A DNA stretch of 64,000 nt from Hoplostethus atlanticus (GCA_034670405.1 JAXDDX010000052.1:620001-684000); one strand, 5' to 3'. Numbered from the stretch's first letter, positions 35,461 through 46,775 are shown. The notes: generated by a model from the sequence alone, not told the origin. A program made the numbers and translations.

Positions 35461-37468
35461 CTAGATTGTGGGCTTTATTTTGTAATCAGAAAGCAAGAGC
35501 TCATCCTTCAGATCAGGCAGGGGAAAACTCACTGGGGGTGTCAACACACACGTTCTTTAATCAGTGTTTTTACTGTTTTGTCGAGGCATTTTGCATTTTC
35601 AAAAGACAATAAATATTGAGTTTCCAAAACATATGCACAGGCAAATGGAAAAGAGCATTTAACGTTACCCAATGTTGTAAAACACAAATTAAAACTTTGT
35701 CCACGCAGAATTCTCTGATGCTACTTGTTGATTTTTGTGCGTATGAAGGAATGCACACGCGCGATGGCCTGCACCAATTTTGAAAAGCTATAAATATACC
35801 ACCGAACTGAAAGTCGACACAACGTCCGTAGTCGTCCGTAGCTGCTACCTGTATCATGTCTTTCTGATATCAGTTCAAACCAATTTCAAAGCTGGTTTAC
35901 AATACCATGCCATATCACATTTTTCACTTTTAACTTATTTTTCACAGTGTATCTCTCATCTTTACGGCCCTTTTTCCCTTTAATGAAAGGTCATATTACT
36001 GACATGAGCTCATACACCTTCAAACAGTGCTTCTCTGCACTCAACGCGCCATGGTTGTCATTCAAACCAATCACTACACGAGGCGATTTCACTGATTGAG
36101 CAAACCTCAAACAGAGAGAAATCATCTAGTGCGTGGTTGGAATGAAAACCTGCGGACTGTTGTGTTACGGTGGAGCACGAATGAAACCCGCCGCCTTAAA
36201 AAAAACAGAAAGTGGCAGTTAGCGGAACAGCATTCAGCTGACACAACATTATGTAACAAATGACAGGTTACGCATATCAGTTCCACCACACACAAAAAAA
36301 AAATAAATGATTTGTTCTGCCTATGTACATGCTACTCTTTTGGAAATCCACTGCCGGTTATCAAAGTTACAGTTTGGAATTCTTTCCCTGCAGAAAACCT
36401 GCAAAATTCCCAATGACGGATTACTGTTTCATACTGATGGTGATGTCACATGGTATGTGCTGAACATTGATCTAGGTCAGAAGCAGCAATGATACAGCGA
36501 TGATACAGATGAGCCGAATTTTAGTAGCACTGGTATCTGCGGCATACGTCTTCCCTGTGGTAACAAACAACCTCTCCGACACCAGAGCTTAGAGCCAGAA
36601 GGGATGAGTATTGGAACATTTTCATACTGGATCTCTAATCAGACAGCTAAAACACAGCATTTGTTTGTTTAATTCAATTTTGGTTGGGATTTCAACTTTT
36701 ATATAATATAAGAACTCTAAAAGAGCATTAAATAAATTTGGACTTATGGCCGAGTATTGATCCCACAGATACATTATGGCCATTTGGTGCGATGGGGCTG
36801 TAAAAAAATCGTATGTATTGCATCGTTAATATAATGCACTCATCTTGAAGCAAAATGTGACTAGTGCTTCAAGCTGCTGAACTGGACTACTGCAGGTTTT
36901 CAGGCTGCCTCAGAGACTCAGCTGGCCTTATTACTCTGTTTAACAGCCATTTCATCAGACACTTCAGTGTGCAGCATATGAAATGAAGCAAAGGACAGAA
37001 GGGGAGATGCACCAAGTAGAGGATGACGCATGCCTGCGCACGCACGCACACAAATGTTCAATATGAATATGAAGTATGCCACTGTAACACAAACACACAC
37101 TTGAAGACTTGAAGTTTTTGTGTTTTTTCCTGCTAACGTGTTTTTTTTCACTTTTTAATTTAATTAACTTGTGCAATGGATACTTAATAGGGTTATTTCA
37201 TGATTTTTCAAATAAAATGTACAGTTGCATCATCACTGTTGAGTAGGACTGGATATCAGTTAAATAATTAAACCTTTTTTTTCCAAAACGCACAAAGACA
37301 AAGTCCTTTGCTTCAAGAGAAGAGGAGGGCTGAACATCTGAGAAGATCAGGTATGGTTCTGGCTTTTTATATCGTCCTATGTGAAAACTCCAGAATTGCT
37401 CTGTGCAGAAGGAAGGAGTGTAGATAGATTGTTGAGAGAGATGGAGGCTACCCATGTAAACAGATTTA

Positions 37469-37580
37469 AGGCTGCACGATTAAGGCAAAATTGACAAATG
37501 ATTATGAATCAAGATTATTTGTCTCGGTTTCACGGGCAAATATCGCAAATTTTTCACCTTAGCATATATTTTCTCTTTTT
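37469..37580 (+). mobile_element. fragment of a 'gctgcacgatta' fish DNA repeat
   Basis: ggctgcacgattaaggcaaa followed by tgattatgaatcaagattat resembles the conserved start of a frequent non-autonomous fish repeat with a GGCTGCACGATTA terminus. The other end was not identified. Confidence 0.4.
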
Positions 37581-37857
37581 TTCCAGTGCGGCATTTCTCA
37601 AAGTAGCAACAACTAACTTACTCTTATTGTGTTCCTTATATCCAAAATTCAAATAAACAATTACTGCTTTATTACTTTGGAGGCACAGCTACGTTGAGTC
37701 TATGTAAGGTTTCTCTAATTCTGTCCCACTTTTGTTTTGGTCACATGGGTGCAAGTGCTTGATTTACCACACTGTGAGGGGAATTGTGGCTGTAAAAGCA
37801 TTCACCCTCTTAACCTTTCCACATGTTTGATGTGCTAGATTCATGTGATAGCTTTCA

Positions 37858-37965
37858 GACCAAAAATGCAAAATAAACGCACTGAAATATGTTTGTGCCA
37901 CAAGAAAATGTCGAAAAAGTTGAAGGGAGGGTGAGTACTTTTCATTGCCGCTGCATTAGAGAATT
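37858..37965 (+). mobile_element. possible Tc1/mariner-like 3' end
   Basis: acaagaaaatgtcgaaaaag, then ttgaagggagggtgagtact and tttcattgccgctgc resemble the 3' terminal region of fish Tc1-like elements ('gtgaatacttttgc ... gcactg'). No transposase sequence was found upstream. Confidence 0.45.
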
Positions 37966-38310
37966 ACTTTTTTTGCACTTCCGTGTGATTTCTTCAAGGC
38001 TCGCAGCGTGTCACCAAAACAAAACCTCAGAATAGAGATTTCAGCGTTATCTGGCACAATTTGTCAAAGGAGGTGTGGGACGTCAAGCTTAGGTGGCAGC
38101 CTTAAAGTAGTTCTATACCAGTAGGAAAGAAAAAAATCCTGCTGAAGAATCAATGAGCTGACAGTCCAGCCTTTTTGCCTCATAGTCATCTTTTGATGGG
38201 AAACACAAATTAGATGAGTCTGCAGCAAATAAGACCAACTTCTGCTTACTCTCCCCGTACTTACACATACTGTAAATCACACAAATTGCAATGTTCCAGA
38301 CGATGTGCAT

Positions 38311-38325
38311 GCACACGCACGCACG

Positions 38326-38384
<59 letters not shown>

Positions 38385-38423
38385 CCACACAACACAACAC
38401 AACACAACACACACACACACACA
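38311..38423 (+). repeat. compound GCAC / CA / ACACA array
   Basis: gcacgcacgcacgc units, about 30 CA units to 38383, then four to five acaac-type pentanucleotide units and a final CA block. Confidence 0.94.
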
Positions 38424-38559
38424 ATATCCTAGAGTGTGGCAGCAAAACAATGATGAGTCACCAGGCTTAGTCTGCATGGCACCAAATCTCAAGGAGATTA
38501 AGAAGACACCTTTCAGTCTGATACTGGCCAGAGATGAATTTACGTTCAACACACAAGCA

Positions 38560-38567
38560 CAAGCACA

Positions 38568-38651
<84 letters not shown>
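38560..38651 (+). repeat. long CA microsatellite
   Basis: caagcacaagcacacgcg leader, then about 40 pure CA units. Only about 140 bp from the previous array. Confidence 0.96.
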
Positions 38652-38653
<2 letters not shown>

Positions 38654-40365
38654 TACATAGAGTATGGAATAGAGTGGTACAGGGATGACGTATTTTTGTA
38701 GGCCAACCCGGAAGTTAGCATCGCCCTGGTTCCCTCGACAAAAAGCCAATGGGATTTTTCCATTGGATTTTGGATTATTGCAGAAAATAAGCTCTGTGGC
38801 AAACAAAAGTTTATGATACTTACACGTTTTGTTCAGCAAGATAATCTTCACAAATGAACATCACTTTTATGATTTTTGAAGCGTAAATGCAATCGCCAGA
38901 AGTAAAAAGCTAACGTTAGGCTATGAACGAACTACACCAAGGTCGCATGACTTCAACGTCACCACCACTAAAAATATTATAAATTGATAAATCTGGAAAA
39001 AGTTGGAAAGTTTGAGTTAGAATAGTTTGGAAGAGCGCGAGTATAAACACAACTAGAGGCTGTAAAGGCGGACTACTAGAGTTGATGAGTTTCCGTGTTC
39101 GGCGTGATGGTGTTTAATGTCCCTGACAACCTCTGTAGTCTGATTTAGCCACTTGTTAGTAACCGGCTATTTTAAGACACGTAAAAGCTTCAAAATTAAC
39201 TTGTGTTAACCACAGACCTTATTTCAGGCATCTAACTAAAAAAACAATTAAAAAAACCATAGACTTCGAGACGAGGGAACCCATAGTGAAAAAATGCTAA
39301 CTCTCTTACGGGGTTTAGGACTCATTCCTGCACCACTCTATAGACACCTCATGAAGTTCCATCAGTACCTTTAGCACCTACCTAATGTCACACTAAGCCT
39401 GCATGCACACGCAGCCACAGAACACCTCACCATTTTAAGCCACCCTTTTTTTTCATGCTGATACAATACAGGTGCTGGTTGCCAGTCATAATGCTGAGGG
39501 TTAGCAGGTTAGCAGCCAAGTGTATTGTATGTAAGTTCAAGACTTTCCTGTGTCTTAGCGAGAGGAGAAACCAGTGAAAGGAATCAGTTAAGGACGAAAC
39601 CGGCAAAAACAACACGCCCTTTTCAGCATGGACAGTAAAATCAACTATGAAACACTATTGCCTGGCTTTCAAAAGAGGTACAGGAGGGAAGGGATTTTCC
39701 CGGTGAAAATGTTTTTCCCCGGTGCTTAACTGTGGCTTGTTTGTTGGTTTTTATTCGTAATGGCAGTGGAAGGGCTCTTTCTGACCTTGGAGACCTGGGT
39801 TATAATCTGACGTCCTGTGGAGAGTAATGGTCAGTTTCCATACGAGACAAGTGATACTGTCAGGGAAATCACTTCCCCTTTATCCCCTTTATTCTCCCTT
39901 TCTCTCTATCATTCTTCTTTGCTCTTTGACTTTTGTCATTTATTCTCTCCAGTGGGAGTGTTTTGACCAGCTTAAAGCAGTAGCATAGCCAAAACCTATC
40001 AAAATCTTTGATAGGTGGGCCTACATAAAATTGGCTGGACCAAAGGACAAGTGTGTGATTCACATATGAGTGAATTTGAGTGGGTATTGGGCAATTTTGC
40101 CTTTGAATACTACTGAAGCAAAATTGTTCCCCAATCGTCCCCCTCTGAAATGGGTGGGCAAATTGGACAGGGGGCCCACCCATACCTATGCGCCTGCCTT
40201 GAAGTTAACAAAAAGAACTGCAGTCTAAATCGGTGGACTGAACGCCGAGTGCAACAGAGATCCATGGGAAACGGAGTTCTTGGAGCAAAAGCATAATGTA
40301 AAAAAAAGAAACTCCAATCAGTGTACATACAGAAATACTACTCTTATTTATTGGCGAAAGTCCAT
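38652..40365. other. intron, no recognised feature
   Basis: No array, repeat family or open frame of interest was recognised. Confidence 0.5.
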
Positions 40366-40566
40366 TGAGCTCCATGCTATTTTCCAGCAGCATCTTGCTT
40401 CACATTCATGCAGTTCCACATTCCAACTGGGAGCTGCCCAGTATAACCAGTCTTCTGCTGGTGGTCACTGCTCAAGGGCAACTCGACTCAAGGGTGTTAC
40501 TCATTCAGCGAACTTCTGGGTCACAAGCCCACTTACCCTTACCCTCTAGGCTAGCAACCACCGCCA
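40366..40566 (-). mobile_element. tRNA-headed SINE copy, degraded
   Basis: It aligns with the better copy at 60905-61200: both share cttctgggtcacaagcccac-like sequence, gtgttactcattca and the gcagcatcttgcttcacat-like block. The B-box region is deleted in this copy. The element ends where the 45-bp-module repeat begins (about 40570). Confidence 0.5.
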
Positions 40567-40573
40567 TCAACCA

Positions 40574-40761
40574 AGTGTCCTTGGTAGATCACTGGCTCTG
40601 GTGCTCCATGCTAACACTTTAACATACAGTATGTTGAGTGATACCAGGCTCCATGCCATCACTTTAGCATACATTATGTTGAGTGATGGTAGGCTCCATG
40701 CTAACACTTTAAGATGACTAGACTATTACTCAACATAGTGTATGCTTAAGTGTTAGCATGG
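40574..40761. repeat. second copy of the 45-bp-module foldback repeat
   Basis: The left end (ttggtagatcactggctctg) matches the left end of the 54-kb copy. Two complete tandem 45-bp modules follow (40606-40650, 40651-40695), then a truncated third (40696-40711) and one inverted module (40721-40761, catagtgtatgcttaagtg). The right terminal repeat seen at 54 kb is absent. Confidence 0.65.
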
Positions 40762-40879
40762 CCCAGTCTCAATGCCCACGCTCGCCGGCTCCCAGACATC
40801 GAGGCGCACTCCCACTAAGGCCATGAGGGCCGAGGCCTGTTCCATTGTGTGAGTGCTCTTGTGCAGACTTTGTGCACCC

Positions 40880-40953
40880 CAGTGTTTCCCATACAAGGGC
40901 TCATCTGTGGCGCACCGCCACAATATCAGCACGGTCGCCACAAAATAAAAAGT
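40880..40953 (+). mobile_element. possible hAT-like terminal sequence
   Basis: cagtgtttcccatacaaggg followed by ctcatctgtggcgcaccgcc resembles a terminal repeat often seen at ends of non-autonomous fish DNA transposons. It sits inside the 45-bp-module locus (between 40761 and 41061), so it may be a nested insertion. No second end was found. Confidence 0.3.
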
Positions 40954-41060
40954 TGGTCACTCAACCCTTGATGACCCATGCACGTGCCCCCCGGAAAAAT
41001 ACATCTCTGAAGTCAGCAAGGGCTCAGTCCTCGAGTCCAAAGGGTGCAGTTTGGGATTGG

Positions 41061-41105
41061 GCCCATCACTCAACGTAGTGTGTGCATGCAAAGTGTTAGC
41101 ATCAG
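41061..41105. repeat. isolated inverted 45-bp module
   Basis: The sequence atcactcaacgtagtgtgtg, then catgcaaagtgttagcatc, is one more module of the family at 40606-40761, in reverse orientation and 300 bp away. It may mark the displaced right side of that copy. Confidence 0.5.
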
Positions 41106-41749
41106 TCTAACTGACTAACAAAAGCATACGATGCAGCCTTCCGTTCCTCGTCGCTCTCCGTCATATTCCCATTCCGGTAAAAGAGGTTTGGAGTGGGTTG
41201 CTGGTGGTCTGTCCCGCATCTCTCCCTTAAAAACTCCTGCTCTAAACTCAAGTCCTGCTGCTGCTTCCCTCAGCACTGTGTCTTTGTAAAGTCCTCTGCT
41301 TCAGGGCAGAGGGCTGCGTTTGGTGAAGCCAGTGATAAGGCCCGGAGATAAGGTGGGGGGAGATAACCGGCCTGCCGCCTACTTCGCTCTGCAGCATCAG
41401 CTATCTGAACTCTTATCGGACCACACAGGCCTCCCTCTCTCAATCTCTCTGTCTTTCTATTCTATCGTACACCCTTTCCTCTTTCTTTTGCTCTTTCTCT
41501 CACTTTGTCGGTCTACCCTCTCTTCTCATTCTTTCTCGCCCTCCCTCTCCCTCTCTCTCTCTCTTCCATCTACAATCTCCAGAATGCCAGTGCAGATCCA
41601 TATCGACTTATCTGAGGGGGCAAAATGGCTGAAGGGGAAATGAGGCTAATTAAATTGATAGGGAAAATAAATGTTGGTTTATGTGGTCTATTTAGCTGGC
41701 AGGCTGAGTTGTCATAAAGGTGTGTGTGCACTTGTGTGTGTATCTGTGG

Positions 41750-41751
<2 letters not shown>

Positions 41752-41782
<31 letters not shown>
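41752..41782 (+). repeat. TG microsatellite
   Basis: About 15 TG units, preceded by shorter TG blocks from 41721. Confidence 0.92.
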
Positions 41783-41785
<3 letters not shown>

Positions 41786-42109
41786 CGTGGAGAATGACCA
41801 TGATAAGGGAACAGATTTAGTATGGATCGCTGGGTAGAGTGAAAGCTATCTGTAACGGACAACAATGAAATTGACCTTGAGGGAAGTAGGAATCCTTGAG
41901 GAAATCCACTTATTGTTGTGGTTGTTGTTGTTGTTGTTGCTGACGTGTGTGTGTGTGTGGCGAACTGGAAGATATGGATGCCGCAGGGAACAGGCTTTTA
42001 TGTTCTGCATATAATGCACCAGCATGGGCTTAAGTGTGGTGGCTATCGATTTGCTGCCTAAAGAAGCATGGGATACTCCTGAGTCTAAACAGACAAAAAC
42101 ACACTCACA

Positions 42110-42112
<3 letters not shown>

Positions 42113-42140
<28 letters not shown>
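42113..42140 (+). repeat. CA microsatellite next to the msi2 exon
   Basis: About 14 CA units (TG on the transcribed strand), starting about 26 bases after the msi2 donor site. Intronic UG repeats near donor sites can bind splicing regulators such as CELF and TDP-43 type proteins; whether this one does is inference. Confidence 0.92.
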
Positions 42141-42165
42141 GCAAAGCAGCAGTGGAGTGACTTAC

Positions 42166-42214
42166 CTCTGTGTCGGTTGGTGGTTTTGTCAAACATTAGC
42201 ATGGCATCCTCTAC
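42166..42214 (-). CDS. msi2: msi2 internal coding exon (Musashi RRM2, beta2 strand and loop)
   Basis: On the minus strand the 49 bases read in one open phase as VEDAMLMFDKTTNRHR plus the first base of a Gly codon. This is the Musashi sequence just before the RNP1 motif of the second RNA-recognition motif, so the exon supplies beta2, the beta2-beta3 loop and the Arg that opens RNP1. It is flanked by an acceptor (tgtctttcag) and a consensus donor (AGAG|gtaagt); it begins in phase 0 and ends in phase 1. Musashi proteins are cytoplasmic RNA-binding regulators of translation that bind UAG-containing 3' UTR sites in stem and progenitor cells. As I recall the family, MSI2 has Glu at the second position and MSI1 has Asp, so I call msi2; the paralogue (a or b) cannot be decided. 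The exon is too short to stand out as an ORF and lies 26 bp from a CA array. Confidence 0.93.
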
Positions 42215-42786
42215 CTGAAAGACAACGGGAAGGCATTTGTTAGATGTAGGTGGAGATGAAAGAGAGAAAGGTCGGGGCTGTAGACAGAAAGAGAGGGTGA
42301 ATACGAGTTGAAATTACACAAAAAACACGTTCACATAATGGCTCACTAACACACACACACACACACATCAGCTGGGAAAGAGAGTGTGGAGTTTAAGTGT
42401 GTGTCCCTGGCCGAGGGAGATGAGTAATGATGAGTGGGCCTCATGGTGCACCGGGGCTGAATGCAACTGACGGACAAGGATAGGGATTGCAGAAATGGGA
42501 GGAGAGGGGTGGGATATGATTTCAGGAGCACGCGCCACAATACAACACAGTATGGTATGCAATAATGTACAACGCAGATTTTGAAGCCGGATTGCTTACA
42601 ATATCGTCACACACACGCAAAAAAAAAGAAAGAAAAACACGCGAAACACAATCTTCTATTCACAGGTACACACTGCATCTAACAGTAAACAACGAATGAT
42701 GCAGTCGCCGGTAAACAAATACGTTGTCTTTTACTGTAGCGCCCCGCTTTGGCCAATCAAGTATATCAGAAACGCCATGCACAGCC

Positions 42787-42918
42787 GTGACATACATAAT
42801 TCCCCCCAAGTTTAGTCAAAATTCGATCAGATATTGCACGTCTGAGATATCGCATGCAACGGAGGGACAAACAAACAAACAAATGGCTGGACGGAAAACC
42901 GATCCATAGTCCCCTCCC
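42787..42918 (-). repeat. dispersed repeat family C, minus copy
   Basis: On the minus strand it reads ggggactatggatcggtttt, a tttgtttgtttgtccc stretch, gcgatatctcagacgtgcaa and actaaacttggggggaatta, the same order as 10293-10400. It lies only about 570 bp upstream of the msi2 exon. Confidence 0.5.
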
Positions 42919-42948
42919 TGACAAAAAAACACAGCACAGCACTTCCCT

Positions 42949-42980
42949 CCTCCTCCTCCTCCTCCTCCTCCTCTCCTCTC
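42949..42980 (+). repeat. CTC/CCT trinucleotide tract
   Basis: About eight tcc units followed by a looser CT stretch, adjoining the exon-like segment at 42985. Confidence 0.88.
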
Positions 42981-42984
42981 TTAC

Positions 42985-43025
42985 CTTCCCCAGATAAAGC
43001 AAATCATCAATCAATCTTTGTCTCG
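42985..43025 (-). other. exon-like segment with splice signals, candidate poison exon (speculative)
   Basis: A 41-base segment on the minus strand lies between an acceptor-like site (cctttttcatacag) and a consensus donor (GGGGAAG|gtaagag), 770 bp upstream of the msi2 RRM2 exon. The preceding msi2 exon must end in phase 0, so inclusion would read Arg-Asp-Lys-Asp and then TGA at 43013-43011, which could trigger nonsense-mediated decay. In a different phase the segment is open and joins in frame to the VED exon, but no in-frame ATG was found upstream. Short splice-like motifs occur often by chance, so this is a pointer only. Confidence 0.2.
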
Positions 43026-43029
43026 CTGT

Positions 43030-43760
43030 ATGAAAAAGGCCCCGTTGCCACGAGCCATAATCACATTCATCAGGGCCAATCAGCCACGAGGCTCCGTTTC
43101 CACGCGGCGAGGGAGAGAAAACACTACATGGCTAACTCACACGCACTGTAAACCAAGATAGATCCGCGTTAGCTCGAGGACAAAAGGCAGCGTTTCCGGT
43201 ACATAGGCACGCATAGGCTGATATCGACTCGACGAAGGAAGGTAATCGTTAACTTTTTTTTTCCCTCCGATATTGAACTTGGGATGTTACCGTGCGTGAA
43301 GTGACATTACCCCGGCTGTTAGCGGAGTCTTGGTATTCAACGAGTCACGTAGTCAAACATCGAGTGGAAAATTAAATTTTCCTGTGCTTTGAGCGTTTGC
43401 ATTGAGCATTGAAAAGTATTTTACAAGGAAAAGGCCACGAGAGGAGGAAAGCCAAAGGGAGTCTGAAGCTCAAGTAGTTGCAAAACATCAAATAAACCTG
43501 ACAAGAAAAGCCCTGAACCCCACCGAGTGACAAAAACAAGTGACAAAACAAAATGCAATAAATGTTGAATCACTCTATTTGCCCAAATTCAGGTGTCAGG
43601 TATGGTCACTGGTAGGATACAGGAAATGACGAATCAAAACTCAGGAGTGAAATCCAAAAGTGTCTCCTAAACAGCAGCGAGCGCTCCGTGCAGAGAAAGC
43701 GGCACACACCGACGATAGCAGAACCTCTTGACCACCGCCAGACGCTAGGAAAGAGGCATT
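43030..43760. promoter_or_regulatory. CpG-richer intronic stretch with CCAAT and X-box-like words
   Basis: CpG words (ccacgcggcgaggg, gatccgcgttagctcgagg, gagcgctccg) are denser here than in flanking intron. A CCAAT word (gggccaatcagcc) lies at about 43073 and a ctaggcaac word, possibly part of an RFX-type X-box, just downstream at about 43874. It could be an internal promoter or enhancer upstream of the RRM2 exon. No initiator or TATA signal decides it. Confidence 0.2.
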
Positions 43761-44224
43761 TAGTTTACTGAGGCTGCCTTACAGGACTTATGGGTAATGA
43801 AGTCCTCAAATTTTAAAGGAAGGGAGAAAGGCCAATTCAGCAGTGGGCAGTGCTCTCCCTGGTTACTGTAGCTAGGCAACGGGGTTAAGATGGGATGGGC
43901 GGGTTTTAAGTCCAAAACACAAACTGTTTGACTGTGTGTGTGTGTAACCTAATGCCATGCAAAACCCAAATCTTGCAAAAACCCACTACAACACACAACC
44001 AGAATTATATGGAACAACATACTGCTGTTTTGTTTTTTTTTCTTTTCTGGCACTCGACTCTCATTAGCTATTGTCGGTATTGTTGTATTGTTATAGGACG
44101 ATATCGAGACTTGAGTGGAGCTGTTAAAGTCAAACGTGTTTAAAATAATGGTGATGGATCCTGACTGAATTGGAAGGCCAGAGACTAGAACACTGCCCAC
44201 AAACGAGTGCCGACCTGATCTAAT

Positions 44225-44420
44225 CTGGAAAATCGGTCGCGATTGATTGATTGATTTTTATTCAGTACTTAAACTATACATACAATGTAAATAAAAAGTA
44301 CAAGGATGGCACAGAAAGTCATTTGACTTATTTCCACTGTGGTCCTAAAAAAAAATATATATGAAAATAAATAGCACCAAAACAAAAGAAAAATATATAA
44401 CAACAAATATTAGACTAGTA
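44225..44420 (-). mobile_element. possible retroposon tail, minus orientation
   Basis: A GATT tandem (gattgattgattgattttta) leads into AT-rich sequence, as expected for the reverse complement of a LINE-like 3' end with a simple-repeat tail. No protein similarity is visible, so it could be plain AT-rich sequence. Confidence 0.25.
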
Positions 44421-46070
44421 TATGATGCCAAAGTTCGGCTACAGTCAGCCTCAAAGACGCGTTATTCCAAGGCGCAAAGTTATGACTTTTAAAGCGAAAA
44501 ATGTGTTCAGACTAGATGGACACCATTATTCACATATTATATCACACACCAGCACACACACACTCAGGTCTCATTTCTCAAGTGAGTAAGAGTGCTGATC
44601 ATGCATTAGCTCATAATGAGGCAGATGGATGACCTGCAGTAATCAAGGATCCTAAATTAGCGGCCCTATAGCAAGATGGTTGACAGAACTCTCGAATGGT
44701 ACAGCAATGTTTTATCTGCAGGCTGGAGCAGTGCACCATGGGAAGGGTGATGGCGGCTTACAGTGATTGGTATCCATATGCAGCACAGATTTTGCAGTTC
44801 AGTAATGCTGTGAAACAATATGCTCGGCAAGGCCTTGGCAGCGGCTCATTTAAAATGGGCTTGGGTTTGCTCTGCCAATCTCCCTGTCTGCTGGCCCAGA
44901 CTAACAGGTCTGACAACACATTACTACACAACAACTGAACAGAACTGGAAAACGGGGAGGAATTCATATTTTATCTCCATGTGCTGATGTGTCTAAGGGC
45001 CTGTAGTTTTTTTCATTAGGTGCTTGTTGAAAAGTCTGAAAAACCTGTAGTAGTAACCTTTATATATCAGCCGTATATTCCTTCTGCTGCCACTAGTTTT
45101 CACTGCAGTTGCACTGGAACATTGAATTTTTCCATTTCCCCTTTTTCTACAATTCAAACTGCTTGTGGAAGCGTTTGGCTAGCTAGTCGAAGATTAATTT
45201 GATTAAGTTTGATTTAGCTTACGTATGTTCCTTGTAAGTGGGTTATTCCTTAATCCTAATGCTGAGGATGTAACGTTAGCGTAGTAGTTTCTTATTACCA
45301 TATTATTATTTGCCAAAATGCTGACAGCTAGCAAGCATGTAACTAGAGCTACGTTAGTTTCAATTGTTTATATAAAATTCAAACTATATTAGTGATAGGG
45401 CAATGTGAAAGTGAATAGGTACAATTTAGGAGTATGGCTGGGAGACTCACTTTTTCAGTGTTAATTATTTATTTCTCAATAAAATAAAATAAATAAAAAA
45501 GAAAGAACATGAAGTGTTTTCATGAAGTTCAGAAAAGAGATGTGTAGTTAATTAACATAAGCAATAAGCAGTTACTACTATCCAACTGTACTTAACCATC
45601 ATCGCTCTGAGGTGCTATGATTTAGCTTCCCTCAGAAAACTCCCTTGAACGCCTCTGAATATCGGCTCCTACTGTTTTCTTCGGCAAATCAAACTCAATG
45701 TGGACTACTTATTTAGGAGAAGACAAGAGTGGCAGCATATTGAAGGGCTGGTGGCTGTATTGAGAAGGGACGACGCCGGCCGAGATTTAAGACGGGCCCT
45801 AACAGAGTCTGACAGCAGGTTAAATCAGCCACTTGAACATTATTTACATTAGTTTCACTGGTGGAGAGAATTATGAGATCCCTGGAGCTCTCTTGGCCAC
45901 GGTGTGTACATGTGTGTGCTTGTATTCCTTAGTGGAAACGGTCCTGTGGACAGGGTAGTATCCACGGGATTATAAAAGAAAAGACAACCAGTGAAAAATG
46001 CATAATGCTTTCTTAAGTTACCATTCAAAAACCTGGGAAGCCAGCCAGGCTTTAACGGCAAAAAAATGCT
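44421..46070. other. intron, no recognised feature
   Basis: AT-rich around 45470-45510. taacgttagc words near 45270 hint at transposon debris. Confidence 0.45.
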
Positions 46071-46195
46071 AATAATAGATATAATAAATATCTTGTAAAG
46101 CAATTTGTAACTGTGTAATTCGTAAAGTGCTTTATGATTGCACTTATTTAAACAGAGTTGCAAAGTGCTTTACAAGATATTTATCGTCTATTATT
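46071..46195. repeat. AT-rich inverted repeat, arms of about 40 bp
   Basis: 46071-46111 and 46157-46195 are near-complements around the shared core gctttacaagatatttat; about 34 of 39 positions pair, with one 2-bp offset and a 45-base loop. The loop repeats the theme cgtaaagtgctttatgattg. It is probably a small non-autonomous element. Confidence 0.6.
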
Positions 46196-46775
46196 ATTAC
46201 ATAAATACCATTTCAACAAGTTCTATATTAATGATGATGGTGGTGATTATTATTATTAAAAACAGAACAAGGGAGGAATGGATGGATGGGGACAGGATTT
46301 TTATCTGTAAATGTGCTTGTTGTGAATGAATGAGTGAATAATGAATAGAAATATTTAAAAAATCAAACGCTAAAGAGAAACGAACATAACAACTGAAGAT
46401 GAAAAGAGAGTGGATTTCCAACAGTGGAGGAGTGGTAGTGGACCTGCTATTCATAAAAGGCCTGTGGATGATGGATCTTATGATGGGGACTGTCAGTTCA
46501 ATAGGAATGATGGATGCATGGCAGGGGATGTCAGAGAGACGTTTTCAAAATAAAATGCAGGAGAACATGGAATACATTAGGTAGTCGTGCTTATTCCTCA
46601 TCTTCACATTCCCCTCAAGCACGCATACATATCCATCACCCAAATGAACATATACAATTATACACACATGCAGACTTAACTTGAATGGTTTATTTCTGTG
46701 CTGTTTTTGTAAATCAGATCAATTTTGTGTTAGATAATGTCGACTTGTTAGCTAGCTAACAATAGTATCTGGTCA

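Noticed and set aside
40366-41105. CRISPR-like array of 45-bp repeats
   Set aside because: Units are directly adjacent without spacers, occur in both orientations, and the genome is vertebrate.
42766-43014. Alternative first coding exon (MIDDLLYLGK-like) joined in frame to the VED exon
   Set aside because: The start codon of that frame is TTG, and the frame reaches an upstream stop without an ATG, so it cannot start translation. Only the splice-site observation was kept.
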